Counted from the first letter of the stretch, positions 17,618-29,476 are shown. The stretch is 64,000 nucleotides of DNA from Rhodospirillaceae bacterium (GCA_018401495.1 JAGYJX010000004.1:21196-85195); one strand, 5' to 3'. The notes: a model not told the origin generated them from the sequence alone. Program-made: numbers and translations.

Positions 17618-18359
17618 CGCCGCCTCGCGTCGGCCAGGGCGCCGGCCAGGCTGCCGGCCACGCCGCCGGCGATCACGTGCCAGTAGCCGGGCAGCACGGA
17701 GTGCGCGGCGACCGCCACGCCGGCGGCGATCGCCCAGGGCCAGGCCTTCGTCCAGCCCGGCCAGAGCGGCGTCAGCATCAGCGCGAAGAACGCCGGCACC
17801 ACGACGTCGGCGCCGTACACCTTGGGATCGCCGAGCGCGGCGCCCGCCAGGTGTCCGATGGCGGTGCCCGACACCCAGCCGAGCCAGAGCGCCACGCCCG
17901 AGCCCACCAGGATCGCGGCGTCGCGCTCACCCTTGCGGTGCTCGGACATCGCCATCGCCCAGTTCGCGTCGGTCATGAACCACAGCGACAGGTGCGCCGT
18001 CCGCGAGCGCAGGCGGGAGAACCACGGCCGCAGCGCCGCCCCCATCACCACGTGGCGGACGTTGATCGCGAAGGTGGCGAGCGCCAGCACCAGGATCGAC
18101 GGCGCCGCCGACCACAGGTCCAGCGCCGCCATCTGCGAGGCGCCGGCGAACACCGTGGCGCTCATCAGCAGGGCGTGGCCGAACGGCATCGCGGCCTCGC
18201 GCGCCAGCACGCCGAACGCGATGCCGAACAGGATGCTGCTGAGCGCCAGGGGGTGGCCATGCGGAAGCCGCGCAGGAAGCCGTCGCGGGTGAACACGGCG
18301 CCGGGCCTCGATGGCTCGGGCCGCGGCGCGGTGCGGCGGGTCGGCGGGGGCTCGGTCAT
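17614..18359 (-). CDS. azlC: AzlC family branched-chain amino acid permease, frameshifted
   Basis: Large subunit of the AzlCD exporter. The body contains FAGASQMAAL, INVRHVVMGAAL and FMTDANWAM, family hallmarks, with about seven helices. The N terminus (MTEPPPTRRTAPRP, then RDGFLRGFRMATP) lies in another frame; the switch is near 18250 where a CCCC run appears as CCC, a one-base loss. The start at 18359 was chosen because it restores the conserved first helix region. Transcribed divergently from a CGNR-type regulator. Confidence 0.88.
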
Positions 18360-18400
18360 GGCGCGACGGTAGGGCGGCCGCCCCGCCAAGTCAAAACCAT

Positions 18401-18412
18401 TTAACCGGTTAA
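18401..18412. promoter_or_regulatory. Perfect 12-bp palindrome in azlC/CGNR divergent gap
   Basis: TTAACCGGTTAA is perfectly symmetric and stands out in a GC-rich region. It lies between azlC (start 18359, minus) and the CGNR gene (start 18462, plus), so it may be an operator for the CGNR protein. Role inferred. Confidence 0.5.
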
Positions 18413-18461
18413 GCGGTGAAAATTCTTGGCCCCGTCCGCACCCCGGCCTATGGTTGTCGCC

Positions 18462-19040
18462 ATGACAATCGCCGCCTCAGCCTTGTCGGAGTTCCGGGCG
18501 ATCGGCGGGGCGCTCTGCCTCGATTTCGCGAACACCGTGGATTGGCACGACTCCGCCACCCCGGTCGAGCTGCTGGACGGCAGCGCCAGCCTGTCGGCAT
18601 GGGCCCGGCTGGTCGACGCCGGCGCCGTGGAGGCCGACGAGGCCGGTTTGCGCCGGGCCATCGAATTGCGCGAGGCGGTGCGGGCGAGCGTTCGGGCGGT
18701 GATCGACGGCGCCCCGGTGCCGGCTCCGGCGGTGGCCGTCCTGAACCGCAATCTGGGGCTGGGGCCGGAACGCCGACGCCTTGTGGTGCACGGCCACGGC
18801 GTGACGTGGACCGGCGGACCGGTCAGCGGGGTCGACGCCCTGCTTGCCCGCATCGCGCGCTCCGCGGCCGACCTGCTGACCGACCCGGATCGCCTGGGGC
18901 GGGTGCGGGTGTGCGCCGCCGACGGCTGCGGGTGGCTGTTCGTCGACGACAGCCGGGGCGCCCGCCGGCGCTGGTGCTCGATGCAGAGCTGCGGCAACCG
19001 GGCCAAGGCGCGGGCGCACTACCGGCGCAAGCGGGCCTGA
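18462..19040 (+). CDS. CGNR zinc finger (ABATE-domain) regulator
   Basis: Protein of 192 residues with an N-terminal ABATE domain (GGALCLDFANTVDW at about 11-24) and a C-terminal zinc finger (VCAADGCGWLFVD, then WCSMQSCGNRAKA), ending in a basic tail. Such proteins are thought to be transcription regulators. It is divergent from azlCD and probably controls it. ATG 18462 was chosen over ATG 18450; both lack a strong ribosome-binding site, so the true start could be 12 bases upstream. Confidence 0.87.
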   Translation: MTIAASALSEFRAIGGALCLDFANTVDWHDSATPVELLDGSASLSAWARLVDAGAVEADEAGLRRAIELREAVRASVRAVIDGAPVPAPAVAVLNRNLGLGPERRRLVVHGHGVTWTGGPVSGVDALLARIARSAADLLTDPDRLGRVRVCAADGCGWLFVDDSRGARRRWCSMQSCGNRAKARAHYRRKRA

Positions 19041-19054
19041 CCCGGGCGCCCACG

Positions 19055-20589
19055 TCAGGCGGCCAGCAGCGGGAAGGTGACGGCAATCGCCCAGGCGAAG
19101 GCCAGCGCGTTGGCGATCCCGCCGACGAAAGGATGGCCGGTCCGCCGGTAGGCCCAGCCGCTGAACAGCCCGTACACCAGGAAGAACAGCACGATCACCG
19201 GCACGATGATGATCAGGAAGAACAACCGTTCGAAGTCCAGCGCGACGGCGATGGCGAGCGAGACCAGGAACGCCAGCTTGGAGGCGACGTAGGCTCCGCG
19301 CCCGGTGCCCTCGCCGCGGGTGATCCACTCGTCGCTCAGGAAGAACAGCAGCGTTCCGACCAGCATCGCCAGCATCAGGACGACGCGTTCCGGGCCGGGG
19401 AGGAACGAGGTGAGGAACGCGTCGATCGGCCAGACCAGGGCGACCAGGCCGAACCCGGCCACGGCGAGCGCTGCCGCCGCCAGCGCCGGCAGCCGAGGCC
19501 GCGCGCCAACCGCCGCCCGGTCCCCGCCGGCCGACCCAAAGCAGGCAGAGGCTGGCGATCAGGCCGTAGGTCGCGAAGTGCGCCGCCAGATAGTCACCGA
19601 CCAGCACCGGCAGGAAGGTCGTCGGCACCAGGCGCAGGAGCAGTGGCGTCACCAGCGCCGGGACCAGCAACGGGATCCAGAGCCGCCGCCAGGGCAGCCC
19701 GGCGCCGAGCCGCGGGACCGCCACGCGCGGCAGCAGCATCGCCAGCTGGCGGGCCAGCAGGATGACGCCGGCCAGCAGCAGCATGATCCAGGGCCCACGC
19801 GCGTCGATGGCCGGCGGACCAGGGCGGTCGATGGCGAAGCTGCGGTCGAGCCAGTCGATCGTCTCGCGCAGGCTGTCGCGGCTGAACAGCACGCTGGCGT
19901 GCTCGACGTGAGGGCTGACGCTGACACGCCGGCCGGTCCCGGCGGCGAGGTCGCCGTAGGTCACGCCGGGCTCGGCCTGCAGCGGCGCGGTCGCGAGGCC
20001 GACGGCGCGCAACGCCTCGCTGCTTCAGCATGCCCTCCCACTCGCCGACCACCACCAGCAGGTTGCGCGGCGTCTCGGCGGTGACGACCGGCGAGAACAT
20101 CGACACCGCGATGGTCGCCGCAACGTCCGGTGCCGCCTGGGCGAAGCGGACCACGATGTCCGACGCCATCGAGTGGCCGAGAACAGCGATCCGGCCGTCG
20201 CCGAGCCCGCGGGCGTAGCGCGCGATTTCCGCGGTCTGCTCGACCAGCGCCCTGGTGGCCCCGGCCTCCTCGGTGATGCTGCCGGTCAGCGGATCGGGGT
20301 TCCGGCCGTGCCCGAGGAAGTCGAAGGTGACCGCCGTGTAGCCGTTGCGCGCCGCGCTAAGCGCGAAGGACTGCATCAGCTGCTGCGACCCGGCGAAGCC
20401 GTGGGCGATGACCAGGACCGGCCCGGGCGGGCCGCCGGCGGGACGGTAGACCCGGGCGGGAGTGCGGTTCACCGACACCGCCTCGACCGTGGTCCCGGAT
20501 CGGGCGGTCGCGAGGTTCCACAGCGCCGAGGCGATCGCGGCCAGGGCGACAACGGCGAGCGCCAGGGCGAGAGGCCAACGCTTGCTCAC
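19055..20589 (-). CDS. Membrane-anchored alpha/beta hydrolase with C-terminal helices, frameshifted
   Basis: N-terminal anchor helix (residues about 6-25), then an alpha/beta hydrolase domain with VLVIAHGFAGSQQLM (oxyanion region) and nucleophile elbow GHSMAS. The C-terminal half is a bundle of about six to eight helices ending in FAWAIAVTFPLL. Coding crosses two frame changes, near 20030 (after WEGML) and near 19510 (in a GGCGGCGG run). The GTG start at 20589 overlaps the stop of the upstream flavoprotein gene (GTGA). Substrate unknown. The hydrolase-plus-polytopic layout is uncommon. Confidence 0.75.
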
Positions 20590-21867
20590 GGCAGGTCGTC
20601 CCCAGGGTCCGCCGGGCGCGCCCTGGCATCGCCCGGCGCCTCGCCCTCGCCTGGGGCAAGACCGTACGGCGCCACAAGCGCCCAGACATGGGGCGGAATC
20701 ATGCTGCGCATCCGTTGCGGCAGGTTGCGCCGGAGGTGCAGCACGGTCTCCACCGCCTTCATCTCGACGCGCGCCCTCGCGAACTCCAGGCCGCGCGGGC
20801 CGATCCGGGGCATCAGCCAGCCGACCAGCGGACGCAGCCAGTCCGGCATCGAGCGCAGCGGCCGCCCGCTCCACGTTGGCGAGGAAGCCCTTGACCGCGC
20901 CGCGCCGCTTGCCGGCGCTGCCCGGCTCGGCGGTGCGGATTTCCGAGCCAAGCAGCCCGAGCAGTTCCTCGCCGCGCTGGTTGCGGACCAGCAGCCACTG
21001 TTCGCCCTGGCCCGCCATGTAGCCGACGGTGATGTCCGACAGCACGTTGGTGTAGTCGACGCAGGTGCGGCAGGTCAGCGGGAAGAAGTCGCCCGGCAGC
21101 TTGGAGATCGGCAGCTGCAGGAACGGCACCTCGCGGACCCTGCCGTCGGCGAACCGCAGCTCGACGTGGTAGTCGGCGCGGAACTCCAGGTAGACGATGC
21201 TGTCCGGGTCGTCGGCCAGCAGCGCCAGGAAGTCGTGGAAGCGCTCGGTGGTGGTGTTGTCGGAGCACGGGGTGCCGATGACGTACAGCCGGTCCAGGCC
21301 GAGTTCCGCCTCCAGCGCCCGCAGCGCGTAGACTTGGCACGGGATGCCGATGACCGCCAGCCGCTTGAACCCGAGGTCGCGCGCCGGCTCGACCAGCGCC
21401 AGCAGCGGCGCGTAGCCCATCCGCATGCCGCGGCAGCCGGCCATCTCCTCGGGCTTGGTCACCAGCACCGGAACCGGCCGCCAGCGGTCCTCGGGGTCGG
21501 GTGCCATGGTCAGCACGGCGTCGACGGCGCCGGTCTCGAGCAGGCGCTCGGCCAGGCGGGTGGCGATCCCGGTCCACTGCGCGCCCGGGATCGGCTCGGC
21601 GAGCGAGGCCCGCAGCATCCACCGGAACGGGCCGAAGAACACCTCGTCGGGGCGGGAGGGGTCGCGGGCGCGGCCGTGCACCCGAGCCTCCAGCCCGGCG
21701 TAGTCCGGCTTGATGAACTGGCAGGCCCGGCCGCAGCGCGCGGGATCGCTGGTGCGCGAGACACCGCAATCGGTGCACAGCGACCGGTATGGCGCCGGCC
21801 CGGCCGGCACCGTCAGGTCGGCGATGGCTCCGGAAGGCGTCTCCCGCCGCGCGATGTCGTCGGTCAC
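20586..21867 (-). CDS. FrhB-family iron-sulfur flavoprotein, BciB-like, frameshifted
   Basis: About 425 residues. CTDCGVSRTSDPARCGRACQF near the N terminus and FPLTCRTCVDY later provide cysteines for [4Fe-4S] clusters. IPGAQWTGIATRLAERLLE, VIGIPCQVYALRALEAELGL and LYVIGTPCSDNTTTERFHDF match the BciB/7-hydroxymethyl-chlorophyll reductase branch, whose BciB members reduce the 8-vinyl group of chlorophyllides with reduced ferredoxin. The C-terminal part (MPDWLRPLVGWLMPR) lies in another frame after a change near 20860. Start GTG 21867 has GAGGAG nine bases upstream. No other pigment genes are in the window, so the exact reaction is open. Confidence 0.72.
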
Positions 21868-21933
21868 GGACACCAACTCCTCAGCACCGCGGGGGCAGGG
21901 CTGCGGCCGACCGGTGACCGCCCCGGCCGTCGG

Positions 21934-23337
<1,404 letters not shown>

Positions 23338-23353
23338 CGCTTGTTCCCCCGCC

Positions 23354-23785
23354 TCACTTCTTCTTCTTCTGGAACATCGACAGCATGCGCTGGGTGACCA
23401 GGAAGCCGCCGAAGATGTTGACGCTCGCCAGGATCACCGCGAGGAAGCCCATGATCGACGAGAAGTCCATCTGGGCCGGCCCGGCGGCGATCAGCGCGCC
23501 GACGATGATGACCGACGAGATCGCGTTGGTGACCGCCATCAGCGGCGAGTGCAGGGCCGGGGTCACCCGCCAGACCACGTAGTAGCCGACGAAGCAGGCC
23601 AGGACGAACACGGTCAGTCCGGCGACCGATGGGTCGATCTGGCCGGCGACATCGATGACCGCGGGCGGGGGCGCGACCACGGCCTGGTCGCCGGCGCTGG
23701 CCGCCGCCTCGGACGCCTGGGCGGCCAGTGCCTTGGCCTGCTCCGAGAGCAGGCGCAACTGCTCGGTGAGGGAAATCTCCGCCAT
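23354..23785 (-). CDS. pntAB: NAD(P) transhydrogenase subunit alpha, membrane part
   Basis: Protein of 143 residues carrying the short membrane segment of the alpha subunit: an N-terminal polar and alanine-rich extension (about 1-50), then helices with [31 protein letters not shown] and the C-terminal [12 protein letters not shown]. The split of PntA into two genes is usual in alphaproteobacteria. ATG 23785 follows a good ribosome-binding site and lies 10 bases after pntAA. Confidence 0.94.
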   Translation of the reverse strand: MAEISLTEQLRLLSEQAKALAAQASEAAASAGDQAVVAPPPAVIDVAGQIDPSVAGLTVFVLACFVGYYVVWRVTPALHSPLMAVTNAISSVIIVGALIAAGPAQMDFSSIMGFLAVILASVNIFGGFLVTQRMLSMFQKKKK

Positions 23786-23795
23786 CGTCGCCTCC

Positions 23796-25085
23796 TCAGG
23801 ATTCCGTGCCGGCACTGCCGGCACCGCCGGCCTTCGGTTTCGACGCCGGCTTGCGCTTGGCCGGGGCCTTTGGCGCGTCGGCCGTCGGGGTGGCTGTCGT
23901 ACCGGTGGCTGCCTTCGGTGCGGCCGGCTTCGCCGCTGCCGGCTGCTCGAGCGGCAATTTGAGGACAGCCTCGCTGACCACCTTGCCGTCGGTCGAGACC
24001 ATCGACGCCTTGATGATCTCGTCGCCGGTGTCGATCTTCACGGACTTGGTGTCCTTGTCGATCATGGGTGTGAGGAAGTTCAGCAGGTTCTTGGCGTACA
24101 GGGCGCTGGCGTCAACGGCGATCCGGCTCGGCATGTTGGTGTGGCCGACGATCTTCACGCCGTACTTCTCGATCACCTGGCCCGGTTCGGAGAGCGGGCA
24201 GTTGCCGCCCTGTTCGACCGCGAGGTCGATGATGACCGAGCCCGGCTTCATCGTCTTGACCATCTCCTCGGTCACCAGCACCGGCGCCGGCCGGCCCGGG
24301 ATCAGGGCGGTGGTGATGACGATGTCCTGGCGCTTGATGGTCTCGGCGATCAGCTCGGCCTGCTTCTTCTTGTAGGCGTCGCTCATCTCCTTGGCGTAGC
24401 CGCCGGAGGTTTCGGCCTGCTTGAACTCCTCGTCCTCGACCGCCACGAAGGTGCCGCCGAGGCTTTCGACCTGCTCCTTGGCGGCCGGCCGGACGTCAGT
24501 GGCGGAGACGATGGCGCCCAGGCGCTTGGCGGTGGCGATCGCCTGCAGCCCGGCGACGCCGGCCCCCATCACGAGGCAGCGCGCCGGCGGCACGGTGCCG
24601 GCGGCGGTCATCATCATCGGGAACGCGCGGCCGAACTCGGCGGCGGCGTCCAGCACGGCGCGGTAACCGGCCAGGTTGGATTGCGAGGAGAGCACGTCCA
24701 TCGACTGCGCGCGGGTGATGCGGGGCACCATCTCCAGCGCGAACGCGGTCACCCCCTGGGCGGCCACCGCCTCGAGCAGCGCCCGGTCGCGGTACGGTTC
24801 CAGCAGCGCCACCAGGACCGAGCCCTTCTTGAGGAGCGGGATCTCCTCCATCGACGGCTTGCGGACCTTCAGCACGACGTCGGCATCGGCCAGCGCCTCG
24901 CGGGCGGTGGCGACGATGGTGGCACCGGCGGTCTGGTAGGCGGCGTCGATGACGGCGGCCGAGACCCCGGCGCCCGCCTCGACGTGAACCTCGAGCCCCA
25001 TCTGGACGAAGCGCTTGACGGTGTCGGCCGACACCGCCACCCGCCGCTCACCCGGGTGACGCTCCTTGACGATTCCGATCTTCAT
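23796..25085 (-). CDS. pntAA: NAD(P) transhydrogenase subunit alpha, NAD-binding part
   Basis: Soluble NAD(H)-binding domain I, 429 residues. The N terminus [17 protein letters not shown], the mobile-loop region, [20 protein letters not shown] (Rossmann loop) and [15 protein letters not shown] are diagnostic. After about residue 375 comes an Ala/Pro/Lys-rich, low-complexity tail ending GSAGTES, longer than in most homologues and probably a flexible linker. First gene of the operon. The start at 25085 is fixed by homology to the family N terminus. Confidence 0.96.
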   Translation of the reverse strand: MKIGIVKERHPGERRVAVSADTVKRFVQMGLEVHVEAGAGVSAAVIDAAYQTAGATIVATAREALADADVVLKVRKPSMEEIPLLKKGSVLVALLEPYRDRALLEAVAAQGVTAFALEMVPRITRAQSMDVLSSQSNLAGYRAVLDAAAEFGRAFPMMMTAAGTVPPARCLVMGAGVAGLQAIATAKRLGAIVSATDVRPAAKEQVESLGGTFVAVEDEEFKQAETSGGYAKEMSDAYKKKQAELIAETIKRQDIVITTALIPGRPAPVLVTEEMVKTMKPGSVIIDLAVEQGGNCPLSEPGQVIEKYGVKIVGHTNMPSRIAVDASALYAKNLLNFLTPMIDKDTKSVKIDTGDEIIKASMVSTDGKVVSEAVLKLPLEQPAAAKPAAPKAATGTTATPTADAPKAPAKRKPASKPKAGGAGSAGTES

Positions 25086-25200
25086 TGAATCCCTCGCCTC
25101 CCGCAGGGTTTGGTCGAACCATGCCGCCAGACGGCGCGCGGGTGCAAGCGCAGGCTCGGACGACCCCCGCCTCGACCGTCCGCCGCTCTCGTGAACCATC

Positions 25201-25845
25201 CTATTGGAAAGTAGCCCGGCGGCGATCGATCTCCAGCCCCCGCAGATCATCGGCGCGCTGCTGCGCCAGGCCATCGCGCGCCGCCCGGCAGGCCGCCGGC
25301 GTCGGGCCCGGGGCGGTCACCGGGGCATCGGCGCGCCGGGCGCACTCGCCCTCCAGGCGGTCGGCGATCAACCGCCAGCGCTCCTGGCGTTCGGCCCGCA
25401 GCCGCTCGAAGTAGCGGTCCCGGGCGGTCGGGGTGGTGAACAGCGCCGGGCGCAGCCGCACGGTGAGGGCCGACGGCACCGGGCTGTCCGGCGGTACCCC
25501 GAAAGGCGGCGAGGGTTCGGCCATCGGCGACAGCAGCCTGCCGGCGACGAGTGTTGCGACCAAGGTCGGCAGCGGCCGCGGCTGGATGGTCTCGGTGGTC
25601 GGCTGGTAGCCGGCGCGCTCGCAGAGCACGCTGATCGGCAAGCCGAAGGCGAGGGTGTCGATGGTCAGCGGCGTCGGCCGGGCATCCTGCCGGGCCAGGG
25701 CGCCGACCACCCGGCAGCGCGCGTCGGCCGGGTCGGCGGTCACCGTCGTTCGCGGGATCACCGGCGGCGGCGCCGGTTGCGTCAGGCCGGCGCAGGCGCT
25801 GAGCGCGGAGGCGATCAGGAGCAGGGGGACGAGGCGGCGAATCAT
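25201..25845 (-). CDS. Putative lipoprotein
   Basis: Protein of 214 residues with a lipoprotein signal (LLLIASALSAC; cysteine about 18). The mature part has a PEGA-like segment (TVTADPADARCRVV, then PTPLTIDTLAFGLPISVLCERAGYQP) and an Arg-rich helical C terminus. The PEGA-like reading rests on the pattern of a short beta sandwich with a conserved GYQP. It lies upstream of pntAA on the same strand with a 115-base gap and divergent from the methyltransferase. No specific function can be given. Confidence 0.65.
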   Translation of the reverse strand: MIRRLVPLLLIASALSACAGLTQPAPPPVIPRTTVTADPADARCRVVGALARQDARPTPLTIDTLAFGLPISVLCERAGYQPTTETIQPRPLPTLVATLVAGRLLSPMAEPSPPFGVPPDSPVPSALTVRLRPALFTTPTARDRYFERLRAERQERWRLIADRLEGECARRADAPVTAPGPTPAACRAARDGLAQQRADDLRGLEIDRRRATFQ

Positions 25846-25929
25846 CCGGTGATCATAGCGCGTCGCCGCCGGGGCGACAGCCGCGGCGCAGCGTGGCATA
25901 ACGCGCGCCCGACCGTTCGGAGAGCCGCC

Positions 25930-27119
25930 ATGACCGACGCCCGCCCGACCCTTCGCCTGCAGCGCGGCGCCGACGAGCGCCTGCGGCGCGGCCATCCCTG
26001 GGTGTACTCCAACGAGGTCGACATGACCGCCGAGGCGAAGGCGATCGCCCCGGAACGGTGGCGCGCCTCGTCACCGACCGGGGTGAGGCGCTGGGGTGCG
26101 GCTACTTCAACCCGCACAGCCTGATCGCCGTGCGCCGGCTGTCGGACGACCCCGACCGGGCGATCGACGCGGCGTTCCTGGCCGAGCGGCTGACGGCGGC
26201 GCTCGGCTGGCGCAAGCGGCTGTTCGACGCGCCGTACTACCGGCTGGTGCACGCCGAGGCCGACGGCCTGCCCGGGCTGGTGGTCGACCGCTTCGGGGAT
26301 CTGGTGGTGGCGCAGGCCAACACCGCCGGCATGGACCGGCTGGAGCCGGCGCTGATCGAGGCGCTGACCGAAGTGCTGGGCCCGGCGGCCATCGTGCTGC
26401 GCAACGACACCTCGGTGCGCGGGCTGGAGGGGCTGGCGAGCGAGGTCCGGCTCGCCGCCGGGTCGGTGCCCGAGGCGCCCACCGTGGCGGAGGGCGGCGG
26501 CACCTTCCCGCTCGACCCGCTCGGCGGCCAGAAGACCGGCTGGTTCTTCGACCACCGCGACAACCGCGCGTTCGTGGCCCGGCTGGCCGTCGGCGCGCGG
26601 GTGCTCGACGTCTACAGCCACACCGGCGGCTTCGGCATCCAGTGCGCGGTCGCGGGCGCCGCCCAGGTCGACCTGATCGACAGCGCCGCCTCGGCCCTGA
26701 AGATCGCCGCGCGGGCCGCCGAGCTCAGCCGGGTCGCGGATCGCGTGACCACCCGCAAGGCCGACGCCTTCGCCGCCCTCGAACACCTGATCAAGAACGG
26801 CGAGACCTACGACGTGGTGATCTGCGACCCGCCGGCGTTCGCGAAGTCGCGCAAGGACGTCGGCGCCGCGGCCCGGGCCTACCGCAAGCTCGCCCGCCTC
26901 GCCGCCCAGGTGGCGGCGCCCGGCGGCGTGCTGCTGCTGGCGTCGTGCTCGTTCCACATGGACGCCGCCTCGTTCGCCCAGCAGACCGCGCGCGGTGTCA
27001 CCGAGGCCGGCCGCACGGCCCGCGTCCTGCGCCGCGCCGGCGCCGGCGCCGATCACCCGGTCCACCCGCATCTGCCGGAGAGCGCCTACCTGAAGGCGGA
27101 GGTGCTGGCGCTGGACTGA
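25930..27119 (+). CDS. RlmI-like class I rRNA methyltransferase, frameshifted
   Basis: SAM-dependent RNA m5C-type methyltransferase with an N-terminal PUA domain (RGHPWVYSNEVD near residue 22), the EEHRI-like middle domain, and a C-terminal Rossmann domain (VLDVYSHTGGFGIQCA, motif IV CDPPAFAKS, and the LLASCSFHM motif). The frame changes near 26053 where a GGG run reads GG; after it the protein continues as VARLVTDRGEALGCGYFNPHS. Total about 396 residues, normal for the family. The start ATG 25930 follows a weak ribosome-binding site. Confidence 0.88.
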
Positions 27120-27189
27120 ACACCGCGCCGGTCCCGCACGCCGGAACCGCCACCCAGCTGTATCGTCATCAAGTCAGTAATTGGCGCCC

Positions 27190-27337
27190 CTCTCTCCCTG
27201 TCGTCATCCCGGACCGAACCGCCTCTGGCGGGACGGATCCGGGACCCACGAAGCGACGTGCGCCGGCCTTCACCACGGCGGCGGCGGGTGGGTCCCGGCT
27301 CGCGCTGCGCTTGGCCGGGATGACGACGGGGAGAGAG
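27190..27337. repeat. Palindromic intergenic repeat with terminal inverted repeats (copy A)
   Basis: About 148 bp with near-identical inverted ends (22 of 23 bases; each end contains GTCGTCATCCCGG or its complement). Internal half-units carry GGGACCCA. The segment 27265-27328 recurs, inverted and identical over 64 bases, at 41512-41575. It sits between convergent genes. MITE- or REP-like. Confidence 0.75.
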
Positions 27338-27370
27338 CGCCGCGGGTACAGGCCGCCTTCATCGAGGCAG

Positions 27371-27502
27371 CGCGCCGCCCCTCTCTCAGTGTCTTCACCC
27401 CGGAAGCCGAGGCTATCCGGGGCCGACGGAGCGTCGGTTGGGTCCCGGATCGCCCGCGCTGGCGCGCGTTCGTCCGGGATGACGACGAGGGAGAGAGGGC
27501 CC
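27371..27502. repeat. Second diverged unit of the same palindromic repeat
   Basis: Shares the ends CCTCTCTC...CACCCCGG and CCGGGATGACGACGAGGG and an internal GGGTCCCGG with the unit at 27190-27337. More diverged. Together the two units fill most of the 430-base gap 27120-27550, which holds no credible gene. Confidence 0.65.
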
Positions 27503-27550
27503 GCACATTCATTTGAGGACGGCGAGTAACGACTTCGGAAGCTGGCCGCC

Positions 27551-28343
27551 CTACACCCGCCCCCGGAACACCGGCTTGCGCTTGTTGAGGAACGCGTCCA
27601 GCCCCTCGCGGCCGTCCGGCTCGGCGCCGGCGGCGGCGATGTTGCTGCCCTCGCGCTCCATCTGGGTCTCGAAGGCGGTGTCGAAGCTGTCGACCAGCAG
27701 GCGCCGGGCGCGACCGAACGAGCGGGTCGGGCCGGCGGCCAGCCGGCGCGCCGCGTCCTCGGCGGTGGCGGTCGAGGTCGGCGTCGGCGACGCAGGCGGT
27801 GGCGACGCCCCAGGCCGCCGCCTCGGCGCCGGTCAGCCGGCGGTTGGTCAGGGTCAGCTCCTGCGCCCGGCGCAGCCCGACGACGCGCGGCAGCAGGAAG
27901 GTCGACCCGCCGTCCGGCGACAGGCCGGCCGCGGTGTAGGCCATGGTGAACACCGCGCTCTCGGCGGCGTAGACCAGGTCGCCGAGCAGCGCCAGGGAGA
28001 ACCCGGCGCCGGCGGCCGCACCCTGCACCGCCACCACCAGCGGCGGGTCCATGCGGGCCAGGGTCGAGCAGGCGGCGTGCAGGTAGTGGGTGGTTTCCTT
28101 CAGGTGTGCGGCGATGCCGTCGCCCTGGGCGTGGAACGACTTCAGGTCGCCGCCGACGCAGAACGCCTTGCCGCCGGCGCCGGTCATCAGCACGGCGCGC
28201 ACGGCGGGGTCGGTGGCGCAGCGCACCGCCGCCGCCATCAGCGCCTCGGCCAGCTCGCGGTTGATGGCGTTCAGCGCGTCCGGACGGTTCAGGGTCAGGC
28301 GGGCGAGGCCGTCCTCGACGGACAGGGTGACAGGCTCGGTCAT
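27551..28343 (-). CDS. Enoyl-CoA hydratase/isomerase family protein, frameshifted
   Basis: Crotonase-fold protein of about 263 residues. The oxyanion-hole segments GGKAFCVGGDLKSF and GAAAGAGFSLALLGD are clear, and AAGLSPDGGSTFLLPRVVGL resembles PaaG-type isomerases (Asp in place of the hydratase Glu pair), so isomerase activity is possible. A frame change near 27780 separates the first 185 residues from the C terminus, which then reads TATAEDAARRLAAGPTRS and ends FLNKRKPVFRGRV. The change is a one-base gain. It stands alone between the repeats and argC. Confidence 0.85.
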
Positions 28344-28403
28344 CGGTGCTTTCTCCCGGCTTTTGCGAAAGGCTGGTGGTCAAGATCTAACGCCTGGCCT
28401 TCA

Positions 28404-29378
28404 TCATGGCCAAACCGGTACGCCGTCCAGCCCGGCGGTTTCCGGCAGGCCGCAGATCAGGTTCGCATTCTGCACCGCCTGGCCGGCGGCTCCCTTGCCG
28501 AGATTGTCCACCGCGCCCATGGCGATCACCAGATTGCGCTCCGGATCGGCTGCGTAGCTGACGAACGCGAGGTTCGAGCCGGTCGCCCATTTGGTCTGCG
28601 GCGGCTTGTCGGTCACGCGGACGAACGCCCGCCCGGCGTAGAAGCGCCGGGCCGCGTCCAGGCACTGCTTCCGTGGTGGCGCGGCCGCGGCAGTACATGG
28701 TGGCGAGCACGCCGCGGGTCATCGGCACCAGGTGCGGCGTGAACACCAGCCCGGCGGCGCTGCCGCCGCTCAGCCGTTCGATTGTCGTGGCCATCTCGGG
28801 CATGTGGACGTGCTTGAGCAGACCGTAGGGCACCAGGTTCTCGTTGCTCTCGGCGTAGCCGAACCTGCTGTCGCCGCCCCGGCCGGCACCGGAGATGCCG
28901 GTCTTGGCGTCGATCACGATGTTGCCGGGGTCGATCAGCTTGTTCGCCAGCAGCGGTGCCAGCGCGCTCAGCGCCGCCGCGGGGAAGCAGCCGGGGTTGG
29001 CGACGCGGGCCTGACCCTCGATCTCGGCCGGCCAGACGTCGGCCAGGCCGTACGCCCAACCCTCGACGTAGCGGTGGTCGCCACCGATGTCGACGATCTT
29101 CACGCCCCGGGGGACGCGCGCCAGCGCCTCGGTCGAGGCGCCTGTGGGCAGCGACGCGAACAGCACGTCGAGCTCTGGCAGGGCCAGAGGATCCCACTTC
29201 TCGATCACCAGGTCGGCCAGCCTGGCGGGCACGCCGGGGAAGCGGTCCCCCAGCGGCTGCCGGCGCTGCCCTCGCCTGCGGCGTAGACCAGCTCGAACGA
29301 CGGGTGGCCCGCGACCAGGCGCAGCGCCTCGCCGCCGCCAAAACCGCTGATCCCGACAATGCCGACGCGAACGCTCAT
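28404..29378 (-). CDS. argC: N-acetyl-gamma-glutamyl-phosphate reductase, frameshifted twice
   Basis: ArgC reduces N-acetylglutamyl phosphate to the semialdehyde in arginine synthesis. The N terminus MSVRVGIVGISGFGGGEALR holds the dinucleotide loop; the active-site Cys lies in VANPGCFPAAALSAL; the C terminus reads VDNLGKGAAGQAVQNANL. Frame changes occur near 29235 (between the dinucleotide domain and PARLADLVIEK) and near 28660; together they restore the initial frame, for about 324 residues. AGGAGG precedes the ATG at 29378. Upstream lie a terminator-like hairpin and a short Arg-rich reading frame, suggesting attenuation. Confidence 0.88.
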
Positions 29379-29403
29379 GGTGGTATCCTCCTGGGATCTG
29401 GGC

Positions 29404-29429
29404 AAAAGAAAACCCCCGGAGCCGGGGGC
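29404..29429 (-). terminator. Terminator or attenuator upstream of argC
   Basis: On the minus strand CCCCCG, loop GCTC, CGGGGG, followed by TTTTCTTTT. It lies about 25 bases before the argC ATG and after the ABC1 kinase gene. It may end the upstream transcript or attenuate argC. A second CCCCC run at 29434-29442 could compete in folding. Confidence 0.7.
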
Positions 29430-29476
29430 TGCGGGGGTTCAGGAGCGCGGGCCGGGGCCGAACCGGCGGGTGGGGC

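Noticed and set aside
27190..27502. Small genes inside the repeat cluster
   Set aside because: Open frames there come from the palindromic repeat itself, differ between the repeat copies and lack ribosome-binding sites.
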